A stretch of DNA of 64,000 bases. It comes from Priestia megaterium (GTDB lineage: Bacteria > Bacillota > Bacilli > Bacillales > Bacillaceae_H). A program made the position numbers and the translations under genes. This document shows positions 7,712 through 14,400 of the stretch, in pieces. The notes below the pieces were generated by a model that was given only the letters and a program-made list of their open reading frames with translations, ran no database searches and was not told where the DNA came from. The stretch covers positions 1,083,501 through 1,147,500 of the forward strand of contig NZ_CP023317.1 in NCBI RefSeq assembly GCF_009497655.1, written 5' to 3'. Position 1 is the stretch's first letter. The number at the start of each line of letters is the position of its first letter.

Positions 7712-7939
7712 TTCTTATTTCCTTTCTTTTGTGTAAAAGTTATATGTCAAGTTGTATGTCAGAACATCTGCTATAATAAGTTAGTTTATAAGAAAAGAAG
7801 GATTACTGAAAGAGGAAAAACGACTTTTTTTAGTGGGAATTCTTTTTATGAACCAAAAAAGGCGTGATAGAAGGGAAAAGGGTCTCTATGTGCAGTGAGG
7901 GCAAGAGAAATGTATAATAGATCTAGAGGTGACTAAATT

Positions 7940-8731
7940 ATGTATCTAGTAGACTACCATCATCACACGAACAATTCATTTGACTCACAGGCAGTCATGA
8001 AAGAAGTGTGCGAACAAGCTGTAAAAAACGGCATAAACGAAATTTGTTTTACCGAGCACTTTTCATTAAATCCATTAGCGCCAACGTACGGTCATATGGA
8101 TTTCGATAAATATGAACGAGAACTAGCGGAATGCAGAGATCAATTCCAAGACCAGCTAGTGATTAAAAAAGGAATTGAAATTTGTGAGCCGCACTATCTA
8201 AAAGAGAAGTATCAAAAAACTATGCAGCAGGAGAACTTTGATTTTATTTTAGGATCAGTTCATAACATTAATAACATCAAGCTTCGTAAACACTTGGAGC
8301 TGAATGACAAAGAAGCGATTTACCGCGCTTATTTTAACGAAATGTATAAGCTAGTAAGCGAAGCCGATATTGATGTCTTGGCTCATTTAGATTTAATGAA
8401 GCGCTATGCGTTTGAGCAATACGGCATATATGACTTTCATCAATTCAAAGATATTCTTGCGGATATTTTGAAAAAAGCAATTGATCGCAATATCGGAATT
8501 GAAATTAATACTTCAGGTATAAGAGGGAAACTGGGCGAAGCGCTGCCGGCACTTGAAGTTGTGAGCTTGTACCGTGATTTAGGCGGAGAAATTTTAACGA
8601 TTGGATCGGATTCACATTTTGTAGAAACCGTAGGAGCACATATGAAAGAAGCGATTGAAATGGCGAAACAGTGTGGATTTACGGAGATTTATACGTTTGA
8701 TCAACGTAAGCCAAAAGGAATTCGTATTTAA
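7940..8731 (+). CDS. PHP-domain phosphatase, histidinol-phosphatase (HisJ/HisK) type
   Basis: This 263-residue protein of the polymerase-and-histidinol-phosphatase superfamily is expected to be cytoplasmic and metal dependent. Metal-ligand motifs are YHHHTNNSFDS at the N-terminus, CFTEHF (about 40), LGSVHN (about 110), LAHLDL (about 153) and IGSDSHF near residue 220. Length and motif order fit Bacillus HisJ, which dephosphorylates histidinol phosphate. No other histidine genes are nearby, so a different phosphoester substrate remains possible. AGAGGTGA precedes the ATG. Confidence 0.85.
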   Translation: MYLVDYHHHTNNSFDSQAVMKEVCEQAVKNGINEICFTEHFSLNPLAPTYGHMDFDKYERELAECRDQFQDQLVIKKGIEICEPHYLKEKYQKTMQQENFDFILGSVHNINNIKLRKHLELNDKEAIYRAYFNEMYKLVSEADIDVLAHLDLMKRYAFEQYGIYDFHQFKDILADILKKAIDRNIGIEINTSGIRGKLGEALPALEVVSLYRDLGGEILTIGSDSHFVETVGAHMKEAIEMAKQCGFTEIYTFDQRKPKGIRI

Positions 8732-8732
8732 T

Positions 8733-9170
8733 ATGAGCGTATTTCACTTTCTTCATAATGAAAAGCATAAATTTCTTCCCTTGAAAGTAAAAGAGATAGA
8801 GTTTGCAGAGCAAAGATTAGGAACGAAATTTCCAGCAGAGCTCCGTCAATTTTATGTAGAAATAGGATATGGCTTTGCAAATAGGAATGAAACAACTGCT
8901 TTTCAACGAATTATAGATCCAGAAAGCGCAGTAGACTTGCATTTACGTGAAGACTTTTATGAGCATGATCCTGATTTAGATATGTATGATGAAAGAGAAG
9001 GCTTTATTTTCTTTGAAGTCGTAGAAGGATTGTATTTTGAAGTAAGGTGGAGCACAGAGGCTGCTTCGCCAGTGTACTTTATGGATACAAGGATATCAGA
9101 CTCTCTTCAAGTGTTTTTCGAACAGCTTGATAAGGACGCTCATTTTTATGAGAAAATGTTAGAAGAATAA
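8733..9170 (+). CDS. SMI1/KNR4 family protein
   Basis: This 145-residue protein has a SMI1/KNR4 (SUKH-like) fold signature: VKEIEFAEQRLGTKFPAELRQFYVEIGYG near the N-terminus, then an acidic middle and hydrophobic strands toward the end. The start two bases after the PHP gene stop is chosen because the frame upstream lies inside that gene. In toxin systems SUKH proteins are immunity proteins, but no toxin gene is adjacent here. Many Bacillus family members are of unknown role. Confidence 0.8.
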   Translation: MSVFHFLHNEKHKFLPLKVKEIEFAEQRLGTKFPAELRQFYVEIGYGFANRNETTAFQRIIDPESAVDLHLREDFYEHDPDLDMYDEREGFIFFEVVEGLYFEVRWSTEAASPVYFMDTRISDSLQVFFEQLDKDAHFYEKMLEE

Positions 9171-9180
9171 TAATAACTGC

Positions 9181-9215
9181 AAAAAGCACGCTCTGATCAG
9201 AGCGTGCTTTTTTAA
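9181..9215. terminator. Strong bidirectional terminator between the SMI1 gene and sinI
   Basis: The near-perfect palindrome AAAAAGCACGCTCTGA / TCAGAGCGTGCTTTTTT with T runs on both strands ends the rightward SMI1 transcript and the leftward sinI transcript. Confidence 0.92.
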
Positions 9216-9216
9216 T

Positions 9217-9339
9217 TTAGTTCTGCTTAAGCTCTGATAAAAATCTCCGGACTTCTTCGGTGGTCAGACCCAGCTTGCGGGCTGATTCCATAAGATTTAC
9301 CCACTCTTGATCGATTGATAATACATGTTCTTTCTTCAT
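9217..9339 (-). CDS. sinI: SinI-like anti-repressor, 40 residues
   Basis: The protein matches the SinR-binding helix region of SinI: DQEWVNLMESARKLGLTTEEVRRFL corresponds closely in pattern to the B. subtilis DQEWVELM...ISPEEIRKYL segment. SinI sequesters SinR by forming a heterodimer and so releases biofilm matrix genes from repression. At 40 residues it keeps the hook-helix pair but lacks most of the C-terminal tail of the 57-residue B. subtilis protein. The ATG at 9339 follows AAAGGGTGG by about nine bases. Upstream on the same strand are a c-di-GMP-I riboswitch, a Spo0A box and sinR. Confidence 0.88.
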   Translation of the reverse strand: MKKEHVLSIDQEWVNLMESARKLGLTTEEVRRFLSELKQN

Positions 9340-9359
9340 TACGATTCATCCACCCTTTG

Positions 9360-9445
9360 CCAGGGAACCCAGCTATCATAGCCGAAAGCGGCCTTAGACC
9401 TGAAGCTTTGCGTCACTATTTTTCAATAGTTTTGCCCTTATCTGG
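9360..9445 (-). promoter_or_regulatory. Cyclic di-GMP-I (GEMM-I) riboswitch in the sinI leader
   Basis: Read on the minus strand, the 86-nt element shows the conserved GEMM-I parts in order: AAGGGCAAA, a stem ACTATT/AATAGT closed by a GAAA tetraloop, GACGCAAAGC, a GGTCTAAGGC junction with a second stem, TATGATAGCTGGGTT, and CCAG/CTGG closing P1. Spacing and sequence closely follow known c-di-GMP-I aptamers. The aptamer ends only 20 bases before the sinI ATG. The CCC of its P1 3' strand could alternatively pair with the GGG of the AAAGGGTGG ribosome site, which suggests translational control with c-di-GMP switching sinI on. The direction of switching is inference. Confidence 0.9.
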
Positions 9446-9504
9446 ATAATTTGTAATAGTATTCTTAGTATACAGTTATTTTACAAGATAATATTTGTAA
9501 AAGA

Positions 9505-9511
9505 TGTCGAA
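9505..9511 (-). promoter_or_regulatory. Spo0A box upstream of sinI
   Basis: TGTCGAA on the plus strand (TTCGACA on the sinI strand) is an exact Spo0A consensus box. It lies about 32 bases before a TATACT -10-like hexamer (9467-9472) and ahead of the riboswitch. B. subtilis sinI is likewise activated by Spo0A~P. Confidence 0.7.
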
Positions 9512-9557
9512 ATAGGTCGATTATAACAAAAAAATTAAACGTTCATGAATGGATCTA

Positions 9558-9893
9558 TCAGTTTGTTTTTCGGAACTTTAAATAATACTGAAATTCAATA
9601 AATTCTTCTTTGGTCATGCCGTCTTGAATGGCTCGTTCAATTAAATGCAGCCATTCTAGATTGAGGACTGGTTTTGAAGTGAGAGCTGGACAACTGATGT
9701 CTCCTTCGATTAAGTCATCAATCGTTGTATGAAGAGAAGACGCGATTTTATCAAGCATTTGAAGGGAAGGATTATTGTTTAACCCTTTTTCTAAATGAGA
9801 TAAATATGATTTTGAAATATTAGCTTCTTCAGCTAAGCGTGTAATAGAATAGCCTTTTTTTAGTCGCAAATTCTTAATCTTTTTCCCTATCAC
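9558..9893 (-). CDS. sinR: SinR master biofilm repressor
   Basis: This 111-residue DNA-binding repressor has two parts. Residues 1-65 form an HTH_3 domain (MIGKKIKNLRLKKGYS, SKSYLSHLEKG, NPSLQMLDKIA). Residues 78-108 form the SinI-type oligomerisation region (NLEWLHLIERAIQDGMTKEE...FQYYLKFRK). Length, domain order and linked sinI support SinR rather than a generic XRE regulator. In B. subtilis SinR represses the eps and tapA operons. Here sinR is upstream of sinI, the reverse of the B. subtilis sinI-sinR order, and divergent from polysaccharide cluster A. SinR-type operators lie in the divergent gap. Confidence 0.92.
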   Translation of the reverse strand: MIGKKIKNLRLKKGYSITRLAEEANISKSYLSHLEKGLNNNPSLQMLDKIASSLHTTIDDLIEGDISCPALTSKPVLNLEWLHLIERAIQDGMTKEEFIEFQYYLKFRKTN

Positions 9894-9986
9894 ATTCAGT
9901 TCATCCTCTGCTTATGGATTTTTTGTTCATTATAACGCATAAACGTACATATTGTGTAGATTAAAATATAAAATTAATAATATTTT

Positions 9987-10002
9987 GTTCTTTATAAAGA
10001 AT
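9987..10002. promoter_or_regulatory. SinR operator-like inverted repeat 1
   Basis: GTTCTTTATAAAGAAT contains two head-to-head copies of the SinR recognition element GTTCTTT, in the gap between sinR and cluster A. Confidence 0.65.
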
Positions 10003-10064
10003 AAAATGAGTGTAAATACCTATTTTTGGGGCAGGTATATTATGCTATACTTCACTTACAAATT

Positions 10065-10080
10065 GTTCTTTATTAAGAAT
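10065..10080. promoter_or_regulatory. SinR operator-like inverted repeat 2
   Basis: GTTCTTTATTAAGAAT is almost identical to the repeat at 9987 and lies 78 bases downstream of it, about 25 bases before the putative -35 of cluster A. Two nearly identical operators on one side fit repression of the polysaccharide promoter, and possibly autoregulation of sinR. Confidence 0.65.
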
Positions 10081-10083
10081 ATT

Positions 10084-10090
10084 TGTCGAT
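10084..10090 (+). promoter_or_regulatory. Near-consensus Spo0A box before cluster A
   Basis: TGTCGAT differs from the TGTCGAA consensus at one base and sits between the second SinR operator and the putative promoter. Confidence 0.35.
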
Positions 10091-10104
10091 TAATCACCTT
10101 TTTA

Positions 10105-10133
10105 TTCGTTATAGTGAACATTTTATATAGTAT
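10105..10133 (+). promoter_or_regulatory. Putative promoter of polysaccharide cluster A
   Basis: TTCGTT and TAGTAT are separated by 17 bases, leaving a leader of roughly 65 bases before the acyltransferase gene. The match is moderate, as is common for regulated promoters. Confidence 0.5.
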
Positions 10134-10207
10134 GCTAGCACTATTTAAGATGAGCGCTGTGCGATGAAGGGATGACATCATTTATTACATTTTGGATAGG
10201 AGATTAC

Positions 10208-11368
10208 ATGGAAAAAAGATATGTAGAACTTGATGCGTTAAGAGGGTTAGCAGCTCTTTTTGTTGTGATAAATCATTATCTCATGATTTATCCAAGCTTC
10301 AGTGAGTATAGGTATGACGGTGATTCTTCTTTTTTACTGTCCATGGTAAAAGAAAGCCCGCTGCGGCTATTGTTCAGCAGTGGAAATGAATCAGTGGTTT
10401 TGTTTTTTGTCTTAAGCGGATTTGTTTTAGCACTGCCGTTTTATGGCCGTTCTTCTTTTCGGTATGAGAACTATCTGGTAAGAAGAATTTGCCGAATTTA
10501 TCTTCCTTACTTGTTTGCGGTGTGTGTAGCTATTTTATGCAAAATCTTATTTAGTCAAGGCGGGATCTCACAGTTAAGCCACTGGTTTAATAACTCATGG
10601 ATCACAAACGAATCGCCAAGTTTACTTCTTCAGCACTTCTTTTTAATTGGCACATTTAACACAGACGCTTACAACAATGTTATTTGGTCGCTTGTTCATG
10701 AAATGAGAATTTCAATTATTTTTCCTCTGTTAATGATTCTTTTGCTGCGAATGGATGCAAAAAAAATCGTGGTGCTATTGTTTTTCGTGTTTGTTTCATC
10801 ATCAGCGCTATTATTGCTTAATCAATCAAACTTAGAACCTACGAACTTCTTGCTCTCTTATCATTATTTGCTTTTATTCGCCGCGGGTGCAGTTACGGCG
10901 AAATATCGAGATTTTTTTATTCAACTTTATCTGAAAATTAGCACATTTAAAAAGGTGCTTATCGTTCTGATTGCATTTACCTGTTATTTATCTGAAGGCA
11001 TTATGGGAAATTACGCGATCACCAATAACTTTTTATGCCGCAATTTGGCAGTGATGCTAGGGAGCTGTATGTTCATTATTATTGCTTTAGCATCACCGGC
11101 AGCGTCAAAGGTTTTACGCACAGGAGTGCTGTCGTTTCTAGGTAAGATTTCGTACAGCTTATATTTAACTCATCTCATTGTGCTGTTTTCGTTGATGTAT
11201 CTGTTACACGGGCTTTTGCCGTACTGGAGCATTTTAAGCATTTGTTTCCTTTTATCACTGGTGATGGCTTCCGTCACGTATCATTTTGTTGAAAAGCCTT
11301 CCAGCAGATTAGGGAAATTCCTCACAAGAAACAAAGTTGTTTTCGGTAGAGCAGTGAGTCGTAAGTAA
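10208..11368 (+). CDS. Membrane acyltransferase 3 (OafA-type), first gene of cluster A
   Basis: This 386-residue protein probably O-acetylates or otherwise acylates the exported polysaccharide. It opens with the family motif RYVELDALRGLAALFVVINHY, whose final His is in the conserved catalytic position. About ten hydrophobic segments follow, and the end (SYSLYLTHLIVLF, YHFVEKPSSRLG) is typical. The ATG at 10208 follows TAGGAG; a frame extension upstream has no ribosome site. It leads a set of closely spaced rightward genes and sits immediately after the SinR operators, so it is likely SinR-repressed. Confidence 0.88.
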   Translation: MEKRYVELDALRGLAALFVVINHYLMIYPSFSEYRYDGDSSFLLSMVKESPLRLLFSSGNESVVLFFVLSGFVLALPFYGRSSFRYENYLVRRICRIYLPYLFAVCVAILCKILFSQGGISQLSHWFNNSWITNESPSLLLQHFFLIGTFNTDAYNNVIWSLVHEMRISIIFPLLMILLLRMDAKKIVVLLFFVFVSSSALLLLNQSNLEPTNFLLSYHYLLLFAAGAVTAKYRDFFIQLYLKISTFKKVLIVLIAFTCYLSEGIMGNYAITNNFLCRNLAVMLGSCMFIIIALASPAASKVLRTGVLSFLGKISYSLYLTHLIVLFSLMYLLHGLLPYWSILSICFLLSLVMASVTYHFVEKPSSRLGKFLTRNKVVFGRAVSRK

Positions 11369-11401
11369 CAGAGAGATAAAGCGTATGGAGGTGAGTTTAC
11401 G

Positions 11402-12136
11402 ATGCAGGATAAAATTCAGCTAAAGGATTTTTTTCGAATTTTAAAAAGAAGATGGCTTACGATGCTTTTAGTCATGGTAATTACGAGTATGAGCATCACA
11501 ACTATCTGTTTCTATCTACTAAAACCTACGTATCAAGCATCTACTCAAGTGCTTGTTAATCAAGCAACATCTAAGAATGTAGATGAAATTGCTAATATTA
11601 CGCAGCTGAATACTCAATTAATTTCTTCGTATATCGATTTTATTAAAAGTCCAATAATCATAAACGGTGTAAAAGACGAATTAAAGTTAACTGTTTCTAA
11701 TAAAAAGCTGAGTGAACAAATTACGATTGATCATAACGAAAACTCTCAATTTGTCACGATTACCGTAAGAAACGAGAGTTCGAAAACAGTAAGTGAAATC
11801 GCAAATAAAGTAGCTCTTCTTTCAAAAGATCAAGCGATGAAGTTAATGAAAGGAAGCAACATTCAAGTATTAACCGAGCCGTCGCAGAGCCTTAAGGTAT
11901 TTCCAAAGCCGCTGCCGGTTGCAGCCATTACTATATTGGTCAGTTTGTTGGTAGGAGTAGTGGGAGCGATGCTAAAAGAATATCTTGATAGCACAGTACG
12001 AAATGAACAAGATATTCAAGAACTTATCGGACTTCCGATTATTGGACATATCGAGCTTGAGCCTCGAAAAATGAAGCGAAACCAAAAGCAAGGCAGTGAT
12101 CAGGAAAAGGCAAGGAGGGAGAACCTTGAGTTTTAA
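11402..12136 (+). CDS. Wzz/YveK-type chain-length and kinase-modulator membrane protein (EpsA-like)
   Basis: This 244-residue polysaccharide co-polymerase has a short cytoplasmic N-terminus (IQLKDFFRILKRRWLT), a first membrane segment at about 18-40, an extracellular region starting YQASTQVLVNQATS, and a second membrane segment at about 170-190. A cytoplasmic tail follows (KEYLDSTVRNEQDIQELIGLP) that activates a partner BY-kinase in related systems. GGAGGTGAG precedes the ATG. The last bases overlap the start of the kinase-like gene, implying tight coupling. Confidence 0.9.
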   Translation: MQDKIQLKDFFRILKRRWLTMLLVMVITSMSITTICFYLLKPTYQASTQVLVNQATSKNVDEIANITQLNTQLISSYIDFIKSPIIINGVKDELKLTVSNKKLSEQITIDHNENSQFVTITVRNESSKTVSEIANKVALLSKDQAMKLMKGSNIQVLTEPSQSLKVFPKPLPVAAITILVSLLVGVVGAMLKEYLDSTVRNEQDIQELIGLPIIGHIELEPRKMKRNQKQGSDQEKARRENLEF

Positions 12137-12758
12137 ACAAAAAAAGTATCCATTTTCACTGTATCAAGATGCCAAAACCATCAACCAAACAAATATGATT
12201 CGAAAAAATATTGAGGTGCTGCTGAATAGTGAAGTCAAATGCCTGACAATCACATCAGCGGAATTGAATGACAAAAAGCCTCTTATAACGGCAAAGCTAG
12301 GTATTTCATTTGCCGAACAAGGGAAAAACGTTCTTCTTATTGACGGAAACGTGCATTGTCCTTCTCTTCATCAGCTCTTTGACCTTGGTAGTTCAGAAGG
12401 GTTAACGGATGTGTTAGTAAACAGGCAAAGCCGTCATTTACCGATTAAACAAACGTCATACAAAGGACTGGACGTGCTTCCGGCCGGATCTCACTTTCGA
12501 AACGCATCCACACTACTTGTTTCCAAGTATTTTGATGAGCTCATAAAAAGATGGAAAGAAGAATACGATTTGATTCTTTTTGAAACGCCTCAGTTTTTAG
12601 AAGAGACCGATTCTCATATTCTTGCAGCAAAATGTGATGCGACCATGCTTGTTGTAGAAGAACGCAAAACAAAAGCAGATGCCGTTGTCAAAACGAAAAA
12701 TATGCTGGAAAAAGCGCGTATTCATGTGCTAGGCGTCATTTGGAGTCCAGCTCACTAG
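12126..12758 (+). CDS. BY-kinase-like protein (EpsB/CapB fold) with degenerate Walker A
   Basis: The 210-residue protein starts at TTG after AAGGAGGGAG. It has the MinD/BY-kinase fold: a Walker A' strand LLIDGNVHCPSLHQLF, a GLTDVL helix, LDVLPAG, and a Walker B-like strand YDLILFETPQ. The expected P-loop (S-x-x-x-x-EGKST) is replaced by SAELNDKKPLI with no GKS/T. The A' motif has Asn where Asp-Ala-Asp-x-Arg-Lys is usual, and there is no C-terminal tyrosine cluster. It therefore looks catalytically impaired, perhaps a structural partner of the preceding Wzz protein. Confidence 0.85.
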   Translation: MSFKQKKYPFSLYQDAKTINQTNMIRKNIEVLLNSEVKCLTITSAELNDKKPLITAKLGISFAEQGKNVLLIDGNVHCPSLHQLFDLGSSEGLTDVLVNRQSRHLPIKQTSYKGLDVLPAGSHFRNASTLLVSKYFDELIKRWKEEYDLILFETPQFLEETDSHILAAKCDATMLVVEERKTKADAVVKTKNMLEKARIHVLGVIWSPAH

Positions 12759-12789
12759 CTCATCACTTTATATAGAAGGAAGTGAAACG

Positions 12790-13428
12790 ATGAATCAAAT
12801 TGTCTCGAAAACGACTAGTGATTCCGATGTGCTACAAAAGGAATTTACGCTTTTTTACTCGCTGTGTAAACGCATGGTTGATATTGTCCTTTCGTTTATG
12901 GCTCTTGTGGTTTTGCTGCCTGTTATTTTGTTGTTTGCGCTCATTGTGATGATTGAAACACCGGGTTCACCTTTCTTTCTTCAAGAGCGTTTAGGTAAAA
13001 GCGGCAGACCGTTTACCATCATGAAGCTGCGTTCAATGTACAGTGACGCTGAAAAAAACGGAGCGCAGTGGGCCGTTAAAAATGACAGCCGGGTCACCAA
13101 AGTAGGAAAGCTGATTCGCCAAACGCGAATTGATGAGCTGCCTCAGCTGTGGAATGTGTTAAAAGGCGATATGTCGATTGTTGGGCCACGACCTGAAAGA
13201 GCCGTATTTATAGAAGAATTCCAAAAAACACTGCCTTCGTTTAGTCAGCGACTTGCTGTTAAGCCGGGCCTGACAGGCTGGGCACAAATTAACGGAGGAT
13301 ATGAGTTAACGCCAGCAGAAAAGCTGGAGCTTGATCTTTACTACATTCAACATACGAATATACGGTTTGACGTGAAGATTATGATAAAAACGCTAAGAGT
13401 CATCGTAACAGGAGACGGATCAAGATAG
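12790..13428 (+). CDS. Polyprenyl-phosphate hexose-1-phosphate transferase (priming transferase)
   Basis: This 212-residue bacterial sugar transferase starts the repeat unit by moving a sugar phosphate from UDP-sugar to undecaprenyl phosphate at the membrane. It has one N-terminal membrane hairpin (residues 28-50) and then the family core: QERLGKSGRPFTIMKLRSM, the catalytic IDELPQLWNVLKGDMSIVGPRPER, and PGLTGWAQI. It is the first of three such enzymes in the window, each inside its own cluster. Its sugar specificity cannot be read from the sequence. Confidence 0.93.
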   Translation: MNQIVSKTTSDSDVLQKEFTLFYSLCKRMVDIVLSFMALVVLLPVILLFALIVMIETPGSPFFLQERLGKSGRPFTIMKLRSMYSDAEKNGAQWAVKNDSRVTKVGKLIRQTRIDELPQLWNVLKGDMSIVGPRPERAVFIEEFQKTLPSFSQRLAVKPGLTGWAQINGGYELTPAEKLELDLYYIQHTNIRFDVKIMIKTLRVIVTGDGSR

Positions 13429-13440
13429 GAGAGGGATAAC

Positions 13441-14391
13441 ATGAAAAGAGTATTAGTTACAGGCGGATGCGGTTTTATTGGATCACATATGGCAGAGCTT
13501 CTTTATCAAAACGGATTTGAAGTAAAGGTCTTTGACAATCTCTCAACTGGGAAAATAGCAAACTTAGACAATCGAGGAATTTCTTTTCACTACGGAGATA
13601 TTGTGAGTGAAGAATTAGATAAAGTATTTGCCGAGTTTAAACCTCATTATGTTGTTCACCAAGCGGCTCAAGTAAGCGTGGCTCATTCCGTTACTAATTT
13701 TCATCATGATGCCAACGTCAATATTCAAGGAACAATCAACATTATTAATGCATGCAAAAAGCATGGAACCGAAAAAATCATTTTTGCTTCATCAGCAGCC
13801 GTGTACGGAAACACGAACGTTACTCCAATTTCACTTGCTCACCCAACCAGTCCAGCTTCACCGTACGGACTGTCAAAGTTTACGTCTGAAGAATATTTAA
13901 AGCTTGCTAAACAGCTGTATGATATTGACTACGTCATTCTCCGCTATAGCAACGTGTATGGCCCGCGGCAAAATTCACAGGGTGAAGGCGGCGTAATCTC
14001 GATCTTTTTTGACCGATTTGTTACCAACCAGCAGCCGATTATTTACGGAAGCGGCCGTCAAACAAGAGATTTTATTTACGTAGAAGACGTGAGCCAGGCG
14101 TGCTTACAAGCTATTCAGTATGAAGGGTGCGGCACGTTTAATATTTCCAATAATAGCAGCATCAGCATTAACGAACTTTTTTTCACGATGAAAAGTATAT
14201 CCGGCAGTCACTTAACACCTGTTTACCACAGCGTGCGTGAAGGTGATATTGCAGACAGCAGGCTGTGCAATAAAGAAAGCATCAAATTATTAAAGTGGTC
14301 GCCTGCTTTTACGCTTGAAAAAGGATTAGCGAAAACGTATGACTACTATCATGAAACGCTAGCTCAGCGATTTGCTAAAACAGTGGAGTAA
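13441..14391 (+). CDS. NAD-dependent nucleotide-sugar epimerase (UDP-glucose 4-epimerase-like)
   Basis: This 316-residue extended short-chain dehydrogenase has the Rossmann motif GGCGFIGSHMAELL, the catalytic SSAAVYG, and YGLSK (Tyr-x-x-x-Lys). VYGPRQNSQGEGGVISIF and the RDFIYVEDVSQA segment are typical of UDP-hexose 4-epimerases. It probably supplies UDP-galactose or UDP-GalNAc for cluster A. GGAGAGGG precedes the ATG, 12 bases after the priming transferase. Confidence 0.9.
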   Translation: MKRVLVTGGCGFIGSHMAELLYQNGFEVKVFDNLSTGKIANLDNRGISFHYGDIVSEELDKVFAEFKPHYVVHQAAQVSVAHSVTNFHHDANVNIQGTINIINACKKHGTEKIIFASSAAVYGNTNVTPISLAHPTSPASPYGLSKFTSEEYLKLAKQLYDIDYVILRYSNVYGPRQNSQGEGGVISIFFDRFVTNQQPIIYGSGRQTRDFIYVEDVSQACLQAIQYEGCGTFNISNNSSISINELFFTMKSISGSHLTPVYHSVREGDIADSRLCNKESIKLLKWSPAFTLEKGLAKTYDYYHETLAQRFAKTVE

Positions 14392-14400
14392 GAGGGCTGT

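Noticed and set aside
8733-9170. SMI1/KNR4 gene as immunity protein of a contact-dependent toxin system
   Set aside because: No toxin, LXG or WXG100 gene is adjacent; the gene follows a PHP phosphatase and ends in a terminator.
9952-10167. 71-residue frame (MCRLKYKINN...) in the sinR/cluster A gap
   Set aside because: It runs through both SinR operators and the putative promoter, has no ribosome site and has A+T-driven composition; regulatory DNA is the better reading.
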